Both the position numbers and the translations under genes were made by a program. The notes below the pieces were generated by a model. It was not told where the DNA came from, did not search any database, and saw only the letters and a program-made list of their open reading frames with translations. 64,000 nt of DNA, taken from Kangiellaceae bacterium (GTDB taxonomy: Bacteria > Pseudomonadota > Gammaproteobacteria > Enterobacterales > Kangiellaceae). The DNA lies in NCBI GenBank assembly GCA_013373015.1, contig JABXIQ010000018.1:62001-126000 (forward strand), read 5' to 3'. Shown here piece after piece: positions 16,713 to 26,191 of this stretch; the stretch's first letter is position 1, and each line of letters starts with the position of its first letter.

Positions 16713-17357
16713 TTAGAACAGCTTATTTTCGACAACAAACAAGGCTGCTTCAATACGAGAGCGTAGGTTAATTTTTTTGAGTAAGTTTTTGACATGAACT
16801 TTAACCGTGCTCTCAGCAATATCCAGTTTCCGAGCAATTATTTTGTTGCTATCGCCTTGCGAGATATAACGTAAAATTTGTTGTTCACGATTGGTTAATT
16901 TATCCAAAATCGAATCACTTTCAACTTTTGGTCGTAAAGACTTGGCTAACACTTGGGTGAGCGGGGCACTAATGACTAAATCACCGCGCATGGCATTGTT
17001 AATGTGTTCGATCAATTCTTCTGGCTCAGAATCTTTGAGGATATAGCCATCAACACCTGCTTTTAACGCTTGCAAAACGTCTGCTTCAGAATCTGATACT
17101 GTAAACATAATGATACGTGATTGTGCACCAGATTGTTTGATTGATTTAAGAGTTTCAACACCATTCAAACCTTTCATATTTAAGTCTAGCAAAATCAAGT
17201 CTGGATTAAATTCCAGAGCCTTTTGAATTGCTTCCTCACCGTTGCTTGCTTCAGCAACCACTTGCAAGTTATCTTCAAGTTCTATCAGCTGCACCACGCC
17301 TTTACGTAAAAGCGGATGATCGTCAACGAGCATAATAGTTATATTTGGGTGACTCAT
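16713..17357 (-). CDS. narL: Nitrate/nitrite response regulator
   Basis: A 214-aa NarL-family regulator. The receiver domain has the acidic pair in LVDDHPLLRKG, phosphoacceptor D58 in LILLDLNMKG, and the conserved lysine in GYILKDSEPEE. The C-terminal LuxR-type helix-turn-helix (LTNREQQILRYISQGDSNKI through VKVHVKNLLKKINLRSR) binds TACYNMT heptamers. It is 13 nt downstream of narX. A matching 7-2-7 palindrome sits in the narX-narK intergenic region (19311-19326). Confidence 0.93.
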   Translation of the reverse strand: MSHPNITIMLVDDHPLLRKGVVQLIELEDNLQVVAEASNGEEAIQKALEFNPDLILLDLNMKGLNGVETLKSIKQSGAQSRIIMFTVSDSEADVLQALKAGVDGYILKDSEPEELIEHINNAMRGDLVISAPLTQVLAKSLRPKVESDSILDKLTNREQQILRYISQGDSNKIIARKLDIAESTVKVHVKNLLKKINLRSRIEAALFVVENKLF

Positions 17358-17370
17358 GGTGATAAAAACC

Positions 17371-19179
17371 TCATAAATTGATAGTATTTGGCTCGAATAA
17401 CATTTCTACAATAGTACCATTGGGCTGATTCTTTTTAATCTCCAATTTTGCATCTAATGAAGCTGCTCGTTCATTCATAATAGATAAGCCGTAGTGAGAG
17501 CCTTCAGGAATTTTATCAGGAACACCTAATCCATTATCAATTATTTGTACTTTAATATTCCTGTGTTCTCTAAATAATCTTACTTGGGCAAATGAAGCTT
17601 CGGCATGACGCTGAACATTGGATAATGCTTCGCGAACAATCTGCAAAACATGAATTTGTTGGTTGGAAGATAATTCATGATTTGCAATTAAGTACTCTAA
17701 CTCAATAGGGTGCTGACATTTACTAGAAAATTCAACCACAGTACCTTTCAGCGCGCTTTCTAACGACGGTTCATCAATTTGCAGCCTAAAAGTAGTCAGT
17801 AACTCTCTAAGTTGCCTGTAAGCATTATTAAGACCTTCTTTTAAGTCATCGATAGTGTTATCAACTTGCTCCTTATCAGAGTCTTTTTCTATTTGTTTAT
17901 TCAATAAGGATGTTTGTAACTTTAAATATGAAAGTGATTGAGCTAATGAGTCATGTAATTCACGAGCGATTACAGCTCGCTCTTCCATCAACAATAATAG
18001 GTTTTCTTGAGAGCGCTTTTTATCAAGGCTAATGGCAACAGCAATATTATCAGCAATGGTTTGCAGTAAATGGCTTTGCCATTGCTCAATATTTTTATCA
18101 TCATTGAAATACTGTAATGTACCAAAATCCTTACCTTGCTTATGAATTATAAAAACATGTTTCGCTTTATTGGGTTGGCTACATTTCTCACAATGAACTC
18201 GATCGCAATCACGTGGCAAACTATGCTGGCTTATTGGAATTCTATTGGCTGCACCTTTTTCTGCCCTATCAAGACACAGTACCACTTGTCCCTTGCCAAG
18301 AGTAAGTTCAACTTGGTGCAGAAGGCTTTCAAAATCTCTTCGTTTGTTTGGTCTTACTAGGTTATGAGAGGTTTGATAAAGTAGTTCTAGAGATTTATTA
18401 CTTTGTTGTAACTTAAACGTTTTCTCTTTTACTTTTTCTTCTAATTGGCTATGCATGATTTGTAATTGTTCAGACATGTCATTAAAGGTCAAACCAAGTA
18501 ATCCAATTTCATCATAAGTTACATTTTTAACTTTAACAGAAAAGTCTCCTTTCCCAGCTTGTTTCGCAACGCTAACCAAGTTATTCATTGGCTGAACAAT
18601 CGTTTTATTAATTCTATAAAGTGCTATAAAAGCAGTTAAAAGTGTTAGAAATAGGGCTCCTCCCTGAATCATACGTAGAATTTTAATTTTTTGCTCTGAA
18701 TCATGTTGCAGTGTCATTACTAGGTGGTCAATGGTTTCTACAAACTCATCAATTAAAGAGTATTCATTTTTAAAAATTACGGGCTTTTGATTTACTTTTT
18801 CTTTAATGTCTTTCCATTGTTTTTCAAGTAAGTGATGAATGCTGGTTACCGTTTGATTACTACTTTGACTGATCAAACCATGATTTAATAGTAGCTGTAG
18901 ACGGCGTTCAAACTCGATGATTTCGTCGTTAGCAGTGGGTGCTTCATAGATAATTAAATCATTTTGCTCGGCAGTTAAGGCCCTGGACAAACGTATAGAT
19001 TGCATGCGCAATGAACCGGCAATATTTATTTGCGCTGCATCACCATCTAAACTCTCAGAAACAAACATAGAACTCATCAAGCTCGCCATTGCTAAAGCAA
19101 CAATAATGGCCATAACCATGCCAGCTCTTGCCACCAACGAAATATATTTAGAATTTGGTATCTTTTTTTTCAATTGCAC
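17371..19179 (-). CDS. narX: Nitrate/nitrite sensor histidine kinase
   Basis: A 602-aa kinase. TM1 is at about 20-40 and TM2 at about 170-190, flanking a periplasmic sensor. The P-box for nitrate binding (AAQINIAGSLRMQSIRLSR, about residues 48-66) is intact. HAMP follows TM2 (about 190-245). The central cysteine cluster is C325, C330 and C333. The HisKA_3 phosphoacceptor is H409 in ARELHDSLAQSLSYLK, and the ATP-binding N and G boxes lie in the last 130 residues. It pairs with narL and diverges from narK. Confidence 0.93.
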   Translation of the reverse strand: MQLKKKIPNSKYISLVARAGMVMAIIVALAMASLMSSMFVSESLDGDAAQINIAGSLRMQSIRLSRALTAEQNDLIIYEAPTANDEIIEFERRLQLLLNHGLISQSSNQTVTSIHHLLEKQWKDIKEKVNQKPVIFKNEYSLIDEFVETIDHLVMTLQHDSEQKIKILRMIQGGALFLTLLTAFIALYRINKTIVQPMNNLVSVAKQAGKGDFSVKVKNVTYDEIGLLGLTFNDMSEQLQIMHSQLEEKVKEKTFKLQQSNKSLELLYQTSHNLVRPNKRRDFESLLHQVELTLGKGQVVLCLDRAEKGAANRIPISQHSLPRDCDRVHCEKCSQPNKAKHVFIIHKQGKDFGTLQYFNDDKNIEQWQSHLLQTIADNIAVAISLDKKRSQENLLLLMEERAVIARELHDSLAQSLSYLKLQTSLLNKQIEKDSDKEQVDNTIDDLKEGLNNAYRQLRELLTTFRLQIDEPSLESALKGTVVEFSSKCQHPIELEYLIANHELSSNQQIHVLQIVREALSNVQRHAEASFAQVRLFREHRNIKVQIIDNGLGVPDKIPEGSHYGLSIMNERAASLDAKLEIKKNQPNGTIVEMLFEPNTINL

Positions 19180-19310
19180 ATAAGTTCCTAATACTTATAA
19201 GGAAAACACCGTAACTACTACTAAAGAGTTTTCCACTACTTGTCATCACCAATTTTCAAAGAAAAACCCATAAAAACCTTATAAAACAAATAGTTAGAAA
19301 AAAACAAATC

Positions 19311-19326
19311 TACCACCTTAGTGGTA
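19311..19326. promoter_or_regulatory. NarL binding palindrome (7-2-7) upstream of narK
   Basis: TACCACC-TT-AGTGGTA fits two inverted TACYNMT heptamers spaced by 2 bp, with one mismatch at the last base of the first heptamer. It is 38 bp upstream of the narK FNR box, as in nitrate-activated narK/narG promoters. Confidence 0.72.
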
Positions 19327-19363
19327 GATTATTGCTAGCCTATCTTTTGCCACTAAAACCATA

Positions 19364-19377
19364 TTGATCTGGATCAA
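19364..19377. promoter_or_regulatory. FNR/DNR box upstream of narK
   Basis: TTGATCTGGATCAA is a perfect FNR consensus, 59 bp upstream of the narK ATG (19436). Together with the NarL site it marks the main promoter of the nitrate reductase operon. Confidence 0.85.
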
Positions 19378-19435
19378 TTAGTTGCGCAATCGGCAGGAGT
19401 ATCTTCAAGCTGAAAACAAAGAGAGGAGAGACTCA

Positions 19436-20683
19436 ATGGCCACCCATAAACAAAAACAATATTCTGTTTTGACTATGAACACTGTGGCATTCGCATTTAA
19501 CTTTGCGGTGTGGACAATGTTCTCAATTATCGGTATTAAAATTAAACAAGAATTGGGATTAAGCGACACTCAGTTCGGTATTCTTGTAGCAACTCCAATT
19601 TTAACCGGTTCAATTACTCGCTTACCGCTAGGCATTCTTACCGATCGCTATGGTGGCAGAATTGTTTTTTCCGTTCAAATGATTTTAGTAGCTTGTGCTA
19701 CTTATGGTTTGGCATTTGCTAATCAATACTGGCAATACTTACTTGCAGGCTTGTTCGTGGGTTTAGCTGGCGGCTCATTCGCCATCGGTATTGCGTATAC
19801 CTCTGCTTGGTTTGAGAAAGAAAAGCAGGGTACTGCTATGGGCATCTTTGGTGCTGGTAATGCGGGGGCAGCGATTACTAACTTAGTTGCTCCAATGATT
19901 GTGGTGGCAGCAGGATGGCAAATGGTGCCAAAAGTGTATTCGATAGCTATGTTGATTATGGCAATTGTGTTCTGGTTCTTTACCTTTAATGACCCTAAGC
20001 AAGTTGAGCGTGCAAAATCAGGCACTCACATTCCTCTTAAACAACAATTAGCACCACTTAAAGAATTGCGGGTATGGCGTTTTGGTTTGTATTACTACTT
20101 TGTATTCGGTGGTTTCGTAGCCTTGGCTTTGTGGCTTCCTAAATACTATGTTGGAGAATACGGCTTAGATCTTAAAACAGCATCTTTTATCACAATGATT
20201 TTCACTTTACCTTCAGGTGTGATTCGTGCGCTAGGTGGTTATCTATCCGATAAAGTCGGTGCTCGCAAAGTGAATTGGTGGGTATTCTGGTTTTCAATTG
20301 CAGCTTTATTCTTCTTATCTTACCCGCAAACCAGTATGACTATTAAAGGTATTGATGGCGATATGAACTTCGATATTGGGTTAAGCATGTGGTTCTTTAC
20401 AGCACTAGTTTTCATTGTAGGTATTGCTCAAGGTATTGGTAAAGCCAGTGTCTATCGCATTATTCACGATTATTACCCAGATAACATGGGTTCAGTAGGC
20501 GGCATGGTTGGTGTTATTGGCGGCCTTGGTGGTTTCACTCTACCAATTATTTTCGGATTACTATCTGATTACACAAACATTCGTAGCTCATGCTTTATGT
20601 TGTTATTTGGCTTGGTAGGCGTGTGCATGTTGTGGATGAACTACGCAATCGTACAACAAAAGAAAGAAAGCGAATTACTGTAA
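19436..20683 (+). CDS. narK: Nitrate transporter, NarK1 type
   Basis: A 415-aa major facilitator of the nitrate/nitrite porter group with 12 predicted helices. It shows GILTDRYGGRIVFSVQM (MFS loop motif), the nitrate signature GLAGGSFAIGIAYTSAWF, FGAGNAGAAITN, and a second signature GVIGGLGGFTLPIIFG. NarK1-type proteins are usually nitrate/proton symporters. The ATG at 19436 follows GAGAGGAGAG; the frame is open 54 nt upstream, but that part has no homology. It is first of the narK1-narK2-narGHJI operon. Confidence 0.93.
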   Translation: MATHKQKQYSVLTMNTVAFAFNFAVWTMFSIIGIKIKQELGLSDTQFGILVATPILTGSITRLPLGILTDRYGGRIVFSVQMILVACATYGLAFANQYWQYLLAGLFVGLAGGSFAIGIAYTSAWFEKEKQGTAMGIFGAGNAGAAITNLVAPMIVVAAGWQMVPKVYSIAMLIMAIVFWFFTFNDPKQVERAKSGTHIPLKQQLAPLKELRVWRFGLYYYFVFGGFVALALWLPKYYVGEYGLDLKTASFITMIFTLPSGVIRALGGYLSDKVGARKVNWWVFWFSIAALFFLSYPQTSMTIKGIDGDMNFDIGLSMWFFTALVFIVGIAQGIGKASVYRIIHDYYPDNMGSVGGMVGVIGGLGGFTLPIIFGLLSDYTNIRSSCFMLLFGLVGVCMLWMNYAIVQQKKESELL

Positions 20684-20690
20684 ATGCTTT

Positions 20691-20709
20691 GCCCCGATGT
20701 ATGCGGGGC
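20691..20709 (+). terminator. Stem-loop between narK1 and narK2
   Basis: A 6-bp GC stem GCCCCG/CGGGGC with a 7-nt loop, followed by TTAGTTTTGC. The T-tract is weak, so partial termination or an mRNA-stabilising hairpin inside the operon is likelier than a full stop. Confidence 0.5.
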
Positions 20710-20757
20710 TTAGTTTTGCTAATTAAATTACATTTAAATAAACACTGGAGTTAAACA

Positions 20758-22371
20758 ATGGCTGACTTAAAAAAATGGGATGTTGAAGATCCTAAGTTTT
20801 GGGAGTCCGAAGGCAAAAAAATAGCCAATCGAAATCTTTGGATTTCCATCCCAAGCCTACTGTGCGGTTTCGCCGTATGGTTATATTGGGGAATCATCAC
20901 CGTACAAATGTTGAACCTTGGTTTCCCATTTGCTAAATCAGAGCTATTTACCTTAATGGCAATTGCAGGTTTAACAGGTGCAACGTTGCGTATTCCTAGC
21001 AGCTTCTTCATCAGACTATGTGGTGGTCGCAACACCATTTTCTTTACTACAGCCTTATTAATGATCCCTGCATTTGGTGCAGGCATGGCATTACAAGATA
21101 AAAATACTCCGTTATGGGTATTCCAGTTACTTGCATTATTATCTGGTCTAGGCGGCGGTAACTTCGCTTCATCAATGTCAAATATCAGCTTCTTTTTTCC
21201 TAAAAAGCAGCAAGGTTTGGCCTTAGGCTTGAACGCTGGTTTAGGTAATTTTGGTGTTACTACCATGCAAATTATTGTGCCATTGTTTATGACTTTTGGT
21301 GCGTTTGGTGCCATGGGTGGCGACCCAATGACTTTGGTAAGTTCAAGCGGTACTTTAATTGGCAAAATCGAAGCTGGTTCTGATACTTGGATCCAAAATG
21401 CTGGTTTTGTGTGGTTATTATTATTAGTTCCACTAGCATTTGCTGGTTGGTTCTTGATGAACAACATTAAAACTCCAGAAGTTTCTCCAGATATTGGTAA
21501 TCCAGTTAGTTCATTCGCCAAAATTACATTCATGCTATTGATTGGCTTCATTACTGCAATTTTCGGTCTATGGTTAATGCTTCCAGAAAGCGCTAATGGC
21601 TCTGGTTTTGGTGTTCCAAAAGAAGTTGTATTGGTTTTGGTGATTGCTTCAACAGTATTCTTATTGAAAGCTTTACCTGGCGAAATTGGCACAAGCTTAA
21701 AGCGTCAATACAAAATTTTTAATAACAAGCACACTTGGGTAATGAGTGTAATTTATACCATGACATTCGGCTCTTTCATTGGCTTTGCGGCAGCATTCCC
21801 GCTAGCGATTAAAGTGATCTTTGGCTATAGCCATGTGATGGTTGATGGCGTTATGACTCATGACACTATTAATCCAAATGGCCCTAGTGCATTAATGTAC
21901 GCTTGGATGGGGCCATTTATTGGTGCCTTGATTCGCCCTGTAGGTGGCTGGATTTCTGACAAAGTGGGCGGCGCATTAGTGACTCAAATTTGTTCGGTAA
22001 TTATGGTTGCAAGTGCTTTAGGTGTAGCTCATTACATGAAAGCTGCATACGCCTCAGCTAGTCCAGAAGAATTCTTTGTACCATTCTTCATTTTATTTCT
22101 AGTGCTGTTCGCTGCTACTGGTATTGGTAATGGTTCGACTTTCCGTACTATCGCAATGGTTTTTCCAAAAGAGCAAGCTGGGCCTGTTTTAGGTTGGACT
22201 TCTGCGGTAGCTGCATACGGCGCTTTCTATATTCCTAAAGTCTTTGGTGAGCAAATCAAAGCAACTACACCTGAATATGCGTTGATTGGCTTCGCTATTT
22301 TCTACGGTGTATGTGTATTCATTAACTGGTGGTTCTATTTAAGAAAAAGTGGCGAGTTTTATAACCCGTAA
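20758..22371 (+). CDS. narK2: Nitrate/nitrite transporter, NarK2 type
   Basis: A 537-aa second NNP-family transporter, longer than NarK1. It has LRIPSSFFIRLCGGRNTIFFT, LLSGLGGGNFASSMSNISFFFP (nitrate signature), LNAGLGNFGVTTMQ, GGWISDKVGGALVTQ, and a C-terminal GIGNGSTFRTIAMVFP signature. NarK2-type transporters usually exchange nitrate for nitrite. It lies 74 nt after narK1 and 58 nt before narG, as in the narK1K2GHJI arrangement of pseudomonads. Confidence 0.92.
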   Translation: MADLKKWDVEDPKFWESEGKKIANRNLWISIPSLLCGFAVWLYWGIITVQMLNLGFPFAKSELFTLMAIAGLTGATLRIPSSFFIRLCGGRNTIFFTTALLMIPAFGAGMALQDKNTPLWVFQLLALLSGLGGGNFASSMSNISFFFPKKQQGLALGLNAGLGNFGVTTMQIIVPLFMTFGAFGAMGGDPMTLVSSSGTLIGKIEAGSDTWIQNAGFVWLLLLVPLAFAGWFLMNNIKTPEVSPDIGNPVSSFAKITFMLLIGFITAIFGLWLMLPESANGSGFGVPKEVVLVLVIASTVFLLKALPGEIGTSLKRQYKIFNNKHTWVMSVIYTMTFGSFIGFAAAFPLAIKVIFGYSHVMVDGVMTHDTINPNGPSALMYAWMGPFIGALIRPVGGWISDKVGGALVTQICSVIMVASALGVAHYMKAAYASASPEEFFVPFFILFLVLFAATGIGNGSTFRTIAMVFPKEQAGPVLGWTSAVAAYGAFYIPKVFGEQIKATTPEYALIGFAIFYGVCVFINWWFYLRKSGEFYNP

Positions 22372-22429
22372 ATGTTAATGATAGAAATGAATTTTGAACT
22401 ATTTATGAAAGATCAGCTGGGAGAGTAAT

Positions 22430-25400
22430 ATGAGTCAATTCCTTGATCGTTTACAGTTTTTCAAAAAGAAGCAAGGTGAATTTTCAAATGGTCACGGCGA
22501 AGTGACCAACGAAAGCCGAGCTTGGGAAAACAGTTATCGACAACGTTGGCAACACGATAAAATTGTACGCTCAACTCATGGCGTGAATTGCACAGGTTCA
22601 TGTAGTTGGAAAATTTATGTAAAAAATGGCTTGGTAACTTGGGAAACTCAACAAACAGACTACCCAAGAACTCGGCCAGATTTACCGAATCATGAGCCAC
22701 GAGGTTGCCCACGTGGTGCGAGTTACTCCTGGTATTTATATAGCGCAAATCGCCTAAAATACCCGAAAGTGCGTAAGCCATTATTAAAGTTATGGCGTGA
22801 AGCTCGTCTGACGAAGACACCAGTAGATGCATGGCAATCTATCGTTGAAGATCCTGCTAAAGCAAAGTCATATAAATCAAGGCGTGGCTTGGGTGGTTTT
22901 GTTCGTTCAACTTGGGATGAAGTGAATGAAATTATCGCTGCAGCAAATGTTTATACGGCTAAGCAATATGGACCTGATCGAATAATCGGTTTCTCTCCAA
23001 TTCCAGCTATGTCAATGGTTTCCTATGCAGCGGGCTCGCGCTACCTATCTTTGATTGGTGGCGTTTGTATGAGTTTCTACGATTGGTACTGTGATTTACC
23101 ACCAGCCTCACCAATGACTTGGGGTGAACAAACAGACGTGCCAGAGTCAGCGGATTGGTATAATTCAAATTATATTATCGCTTGGGGTTCTAATGTTCCT
23201 CAAACTCGTACACCTGATGCTCACTTCTTCACTGAAGTGCGATATAAAGGTGCTAAGACGGTTTCTATTACTCCAGACTATGCCGAAGTTTCTAAGTTAA
23301 CAGATGAATGGTTAAATCCAAAACAGGGAACTGATGCAGCATTAGGTATGGCTTTTGGTCATGTAATCCTAAAGGAATTCCACTTAGACAACCCAAGCGA
23401 ATACTTCACCGATTATGTTCGCCGTACTACCGATATGCCAATGTTGGTTGTGTTGGATGATTTTGAAAACGGTGCTTACACTGCTGGTAAATTCTTACGT
23501 GCTTCTGATTTAGCTGATAATTTAGGCCAAGATAATAATCCTGAATGGAAGTCTATTGCTTTCGATGAAAATACCAATGAGCTTGTGTCACCGCAAGGTT
23601 CTATTGGTTATCGTTGGGGCGAAAAAGGCAAATGGAATATCGAAGATAAAGAAGGTAAAGATGGTAAAGAGGTTAAGCTTCAGTTGTCATTGATTGGAGA
23701 AGAAGTTGCATCAGTTTCTTTCCCACACTTTGCTTCAGACAAATCCAATCAACATTGGGTTTCTTGTGAGCACAATGAAGTCTTAAATCGTAATGTTCCA
23801 TGCAAATCTTTGACATTAGGCGATGGTCGTCAAGTTAAAGTGGCCACAGTTTACGACTTAATGATTGCCAACTACGGTATCGACCGTGGTTTAGGCGGTG
23901 AAAATGTTGCATCAAGTTTTGACGATGACATTCCGTTCACTCCAGCATGGCAAGAAAAAATCACTGGTGTAAGCCGTGATAAAGTGATTCGTGTTGCTCG
24001 TGAGTTTGCTGATACTGCAGACAAGACTAAAGGTAAGTCCATGATTATTGTGGGCGCTGCGATGAACCACTGGTATCACATGGATATGAACTACCGTGGC
24101 CTTATCAACATGCTAATGATGTGTGGTTGTATTGGTCAATCGGGTGGCGGCTGGGCGCACTACGTTGGACAAGAAAAACTACGCCCACAAACTGGCTGGT
24201 TACCATTAGCCTTTGGTTTAGATTGGAGTCGTCCACCGCGTCAGATGAACTCGACTTCATTCTTCTATAATCACAGTTCGCAATGGCGTCATGAAAAAGT
24301 AAGTATTCATGAAGTCTTATCGCCTTTGGCGGATAAGTCACAATTCCCTGAGCATATGCTTGATTACAACATCAAAGCGGAGCGTATGGGGTGGTTACCA
24401 TCGGCACCACAGCTTAATCGTAACCCTCTACAAATTACCCGTGATGCAGAAGCTGCTGGTATGGATCCGAAAGATTTTGTGGTACAAGAGTTGAAAAACG
24501 GTAACTTACGTTTTGCTGCTGAGTCTCCAGACGATCCAAACAACTTCCCACGAAATATGTTTATCTGGCGCTCTAATTTATTAGGTTCGTCAGGTAAAGG
24601 TCATGAGTATATGCTGAAGTACTTATTAGGTACTAAAAACGGCGTTATGAATGACGATTTAGGCGTGCGTGACGGCTTTAAGCCGCAAGAAGCTGACTGG
24701 GTTGATGAAGGTGCGCAAGGTAAATTGGATCTAGTAACCACACTGGATTTCCGTATGTCTTCAACTTGTTTGTATTCAGATATCGTTTTACCAACTGCTT
24801 GCTGGTATGAAAAAGACGATTTGAATACTTCAGATATGCATCCGTTCATTCACCCACTTTCTACTGCGGTTGATCCAGCTTGGGAAGCGCGTTCTGATTG
24901 GGAAATCTATAAAGGCATTGCCAAGAAGTTCTCAGAAGTAGCAGAAGGCGAGTTAGGTGTAGAAAAAGATTTGGTTACTGTGCCAATTCTTCATGACACT
25001 CCCGGAGAGTTAGCACAACCAGACGTTAAAGATTGGAAAAAAGGCGAGTGTGAGTTAATCCCAGGTAAAACTGCTCCAAATATGATGGTGGTTGAGCGTG
25101 ATTATCCCAACACTTACAAGAAGTTTACTTCATTAGGTCCATTGCTAGAAAAATTAGGTAATGGTGGTAAAGGTATTGGCTGGGATACTCAAGAAGAAGT
25201 TGAGTTCTTGCGTCAGCTTAACCATACCGTGCTTGATGAAGGGGTCAGCGAAGGTCAACCTAAGATCGAAAGCGCAATTGATGCTGCCGAAGTGGTTCTT
25301 TCATTAGCACCTGAAACTAACGGTAATGTGGCGGTAAAAGCTTGGAAAGCACTTGGTGAATTTACGGGTCGTGACCATACTCATTTAGCAACTCCGAAGC

Positions 25401-26182
25401 ATGAAGAGAAAATACGTTTCCGTGATATTCAAGCACAACCACGAAAAATTATTTCTTCACCTACATGGTCTGGATTAGAAGATGAACACGTTAGCTACAA
25501 CGCAGGTTATACCAACGTTCATGAACTAATCCCATGGCGTACTATTACGGGTCGTCAGCAGTTCTATCAAGATCATACTTGGATGCAGGCATTTGGTGAG
25601 CAGATGGTTTCTTACCGCCCGCCAATCAATACTAAAACCATTGAGTATGTGAAAGATAAGAAACCAAACGGCAACAAAGAGATTGTTCTGAACTGGATCA
25701 CTCCACACCAAAAATGGGGTATCCACAGTACTTACTCTGATAACTTGTTAATGTTGACACTTTCGCGCGGTGGTCCAATTATTTGGATGAGTGAGCTTGA
25801 TGCAAAAGACGCGGGTATTGAGGATAACGATTGGGTTGAAGTCTTTAACGCCAATGGTGCGATTGCTTGTCGTGCGGTAGTCAGTCAGCGTGTTAAACAA
25901 GGCATGGTCATGATGTATCACGCCCAAGAGCGTATTGTGAATGTACCAGGTTCTGAAATGACGGGTACTCGTGGTGGCCACCATAACTCAGTAACTCGTG
26001 TGGTAATGAAACCAACGCACATGATCGGTGGTTACGCGCAGCAATCTTACGGCTTCAACTACTACGGCACCGTAGGTTGTAACCGTGATGAATTTGTTGT
26101 TGTTAGAAAGATGGACAAAGTTGATTGGCTCGATGGGCCAGATGGCGATGTTCTTCCACAACCACTACCAGAAGATGTATAG
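22430..26182 (+). CDS. narG: Respiratory nitrate reductase alpha subunit
   Basis: A 1250-aa molybdoenzyme of normal NarG length. The FS0 cluster ligands are visible as H50, C54 and C58 in HGVNCTGSC, with the fourth Cys in EPRGCPRGAS. The molybdenum-ligand aspartate lies in GEQTDVPESADW. The bis-MGD binding sequences NVPQTRTPDAHF and MNHWYHMDMNYRGLINMLMMCGCIGQ are intact. NarG reduces nitrate to nitrite on the cytoplasmic face with quinol electrons delivered by NarI and NarH. Confidence 0.97.
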   Translation: MSQFLDRLQFFKKKQGEFSNGHGEVTNESRAWENSYRQRWQHDKIVRSTHGVNCTGSCSWKIYVKNGLVTWETQQTDYPRTRPDLPNHEPRGCPRGASYSWYLYSANRLKYPKVRKPLLKLWREARLTKTPVDAWQSIVEDPAKAKSYKSRRGLGGFVRSTWDEVNEIIAAANVYTAKQYGPDRIIGFSPIPAMSMVSYAAGSRYLSLIGGVCMSFYDWYCDLPPASPMTWGEQTDVPESADWYNSNYIIAWGSNVPQTRTPDAHFFTEVRYKGAKTVSITPDYAEVSKLTDEWLNPKQGTDAALGMAFGHVILKEFHLDNPSEYFTDYVRRTTDMPMLVVLDDFENGAYTAGKFLRASDLADNLGQDNNPEWKSIAFDENTNELVSPQGSIGYRWGEKGKWNIEDKEGKDGKEVKLQLSLIGEEVASVSFPHFASDKSNQHWVSCEHNEVLNRNVPCKSLTLGDGRQVKVATVYDLMIANYGIDRGLGGENVASSFDDDIPFTPAWQEKITGVSRDKVIRVAREFADTADKTKGKSMIIVGAAMNHWYHMDMNYRGLINMLMMCGCIGQSGGGWAHYVGQEKLRPQTGWLPLAFGLDWSRPPRQMNSTSFFYNHSSQWRHEKVSIHEVLSPLADKSQFPEHMLDYNIKAERMGWLPSAPQLNRNPLQITRDAEAAGMDPKDFVVQELKNGNLRFAAESPDDPNNFPRNMFIWRSNLLGSSGKGHEYMLKYLLGTKNGVMNDDLGVRDGFKPQEADWVDEGAQGKLDLVTTLDFRMSSTCLYSDIVLPTACWYEKDDLNTSDMHPFIHPLSTAVDPAWEARSDWEIYKGIAKKFSEVAEGELGVEKDLVTVPILHDTPGELAQPDVKDWKKGECELIPGKTAPNMMVVERDYPNTYKKFTSLGPLLEKLGNGGKGIGWDTQEEVEFLRQLNHTVLDEGVSEGQPKIESAIDAAEVVLSLAPETNGNVAVKAWKALGEFTGRDHTHLATPKHEEKIRFRDIQAQPRKIISSPTWSGLEDEHVSYNAGYTNVHELIPWRTITGRQQFYQDHTWMQAFGEQMVSYRPPINTKTIEYVKDKKPNGNKEIVLNWITPHQKWGIHSTYSDNLLMLTLSRGGPIIWMSELDAKDAGIEDNDWVEVFNANGAIACRAVVSQRVKQGMVMMYHAQERIVNVPGSEMTGTRGGHHNSVTRVVMKPTHMIGGYAQQSYGFNYYGTVGCNRDEFVVVRKMDKVDWLDGPDGDVLPQPLPEDV

Positions 26183-26191
26183 GAGCCTATC

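Noticed and set aside
20751-21692. Long minus-strand ORF (313 codons)
   Set aside because: It is a shadow of narK2, whose transporter motifs are unmistakable; the shadow is low-complexity and Pro/Lys/Asn rich.
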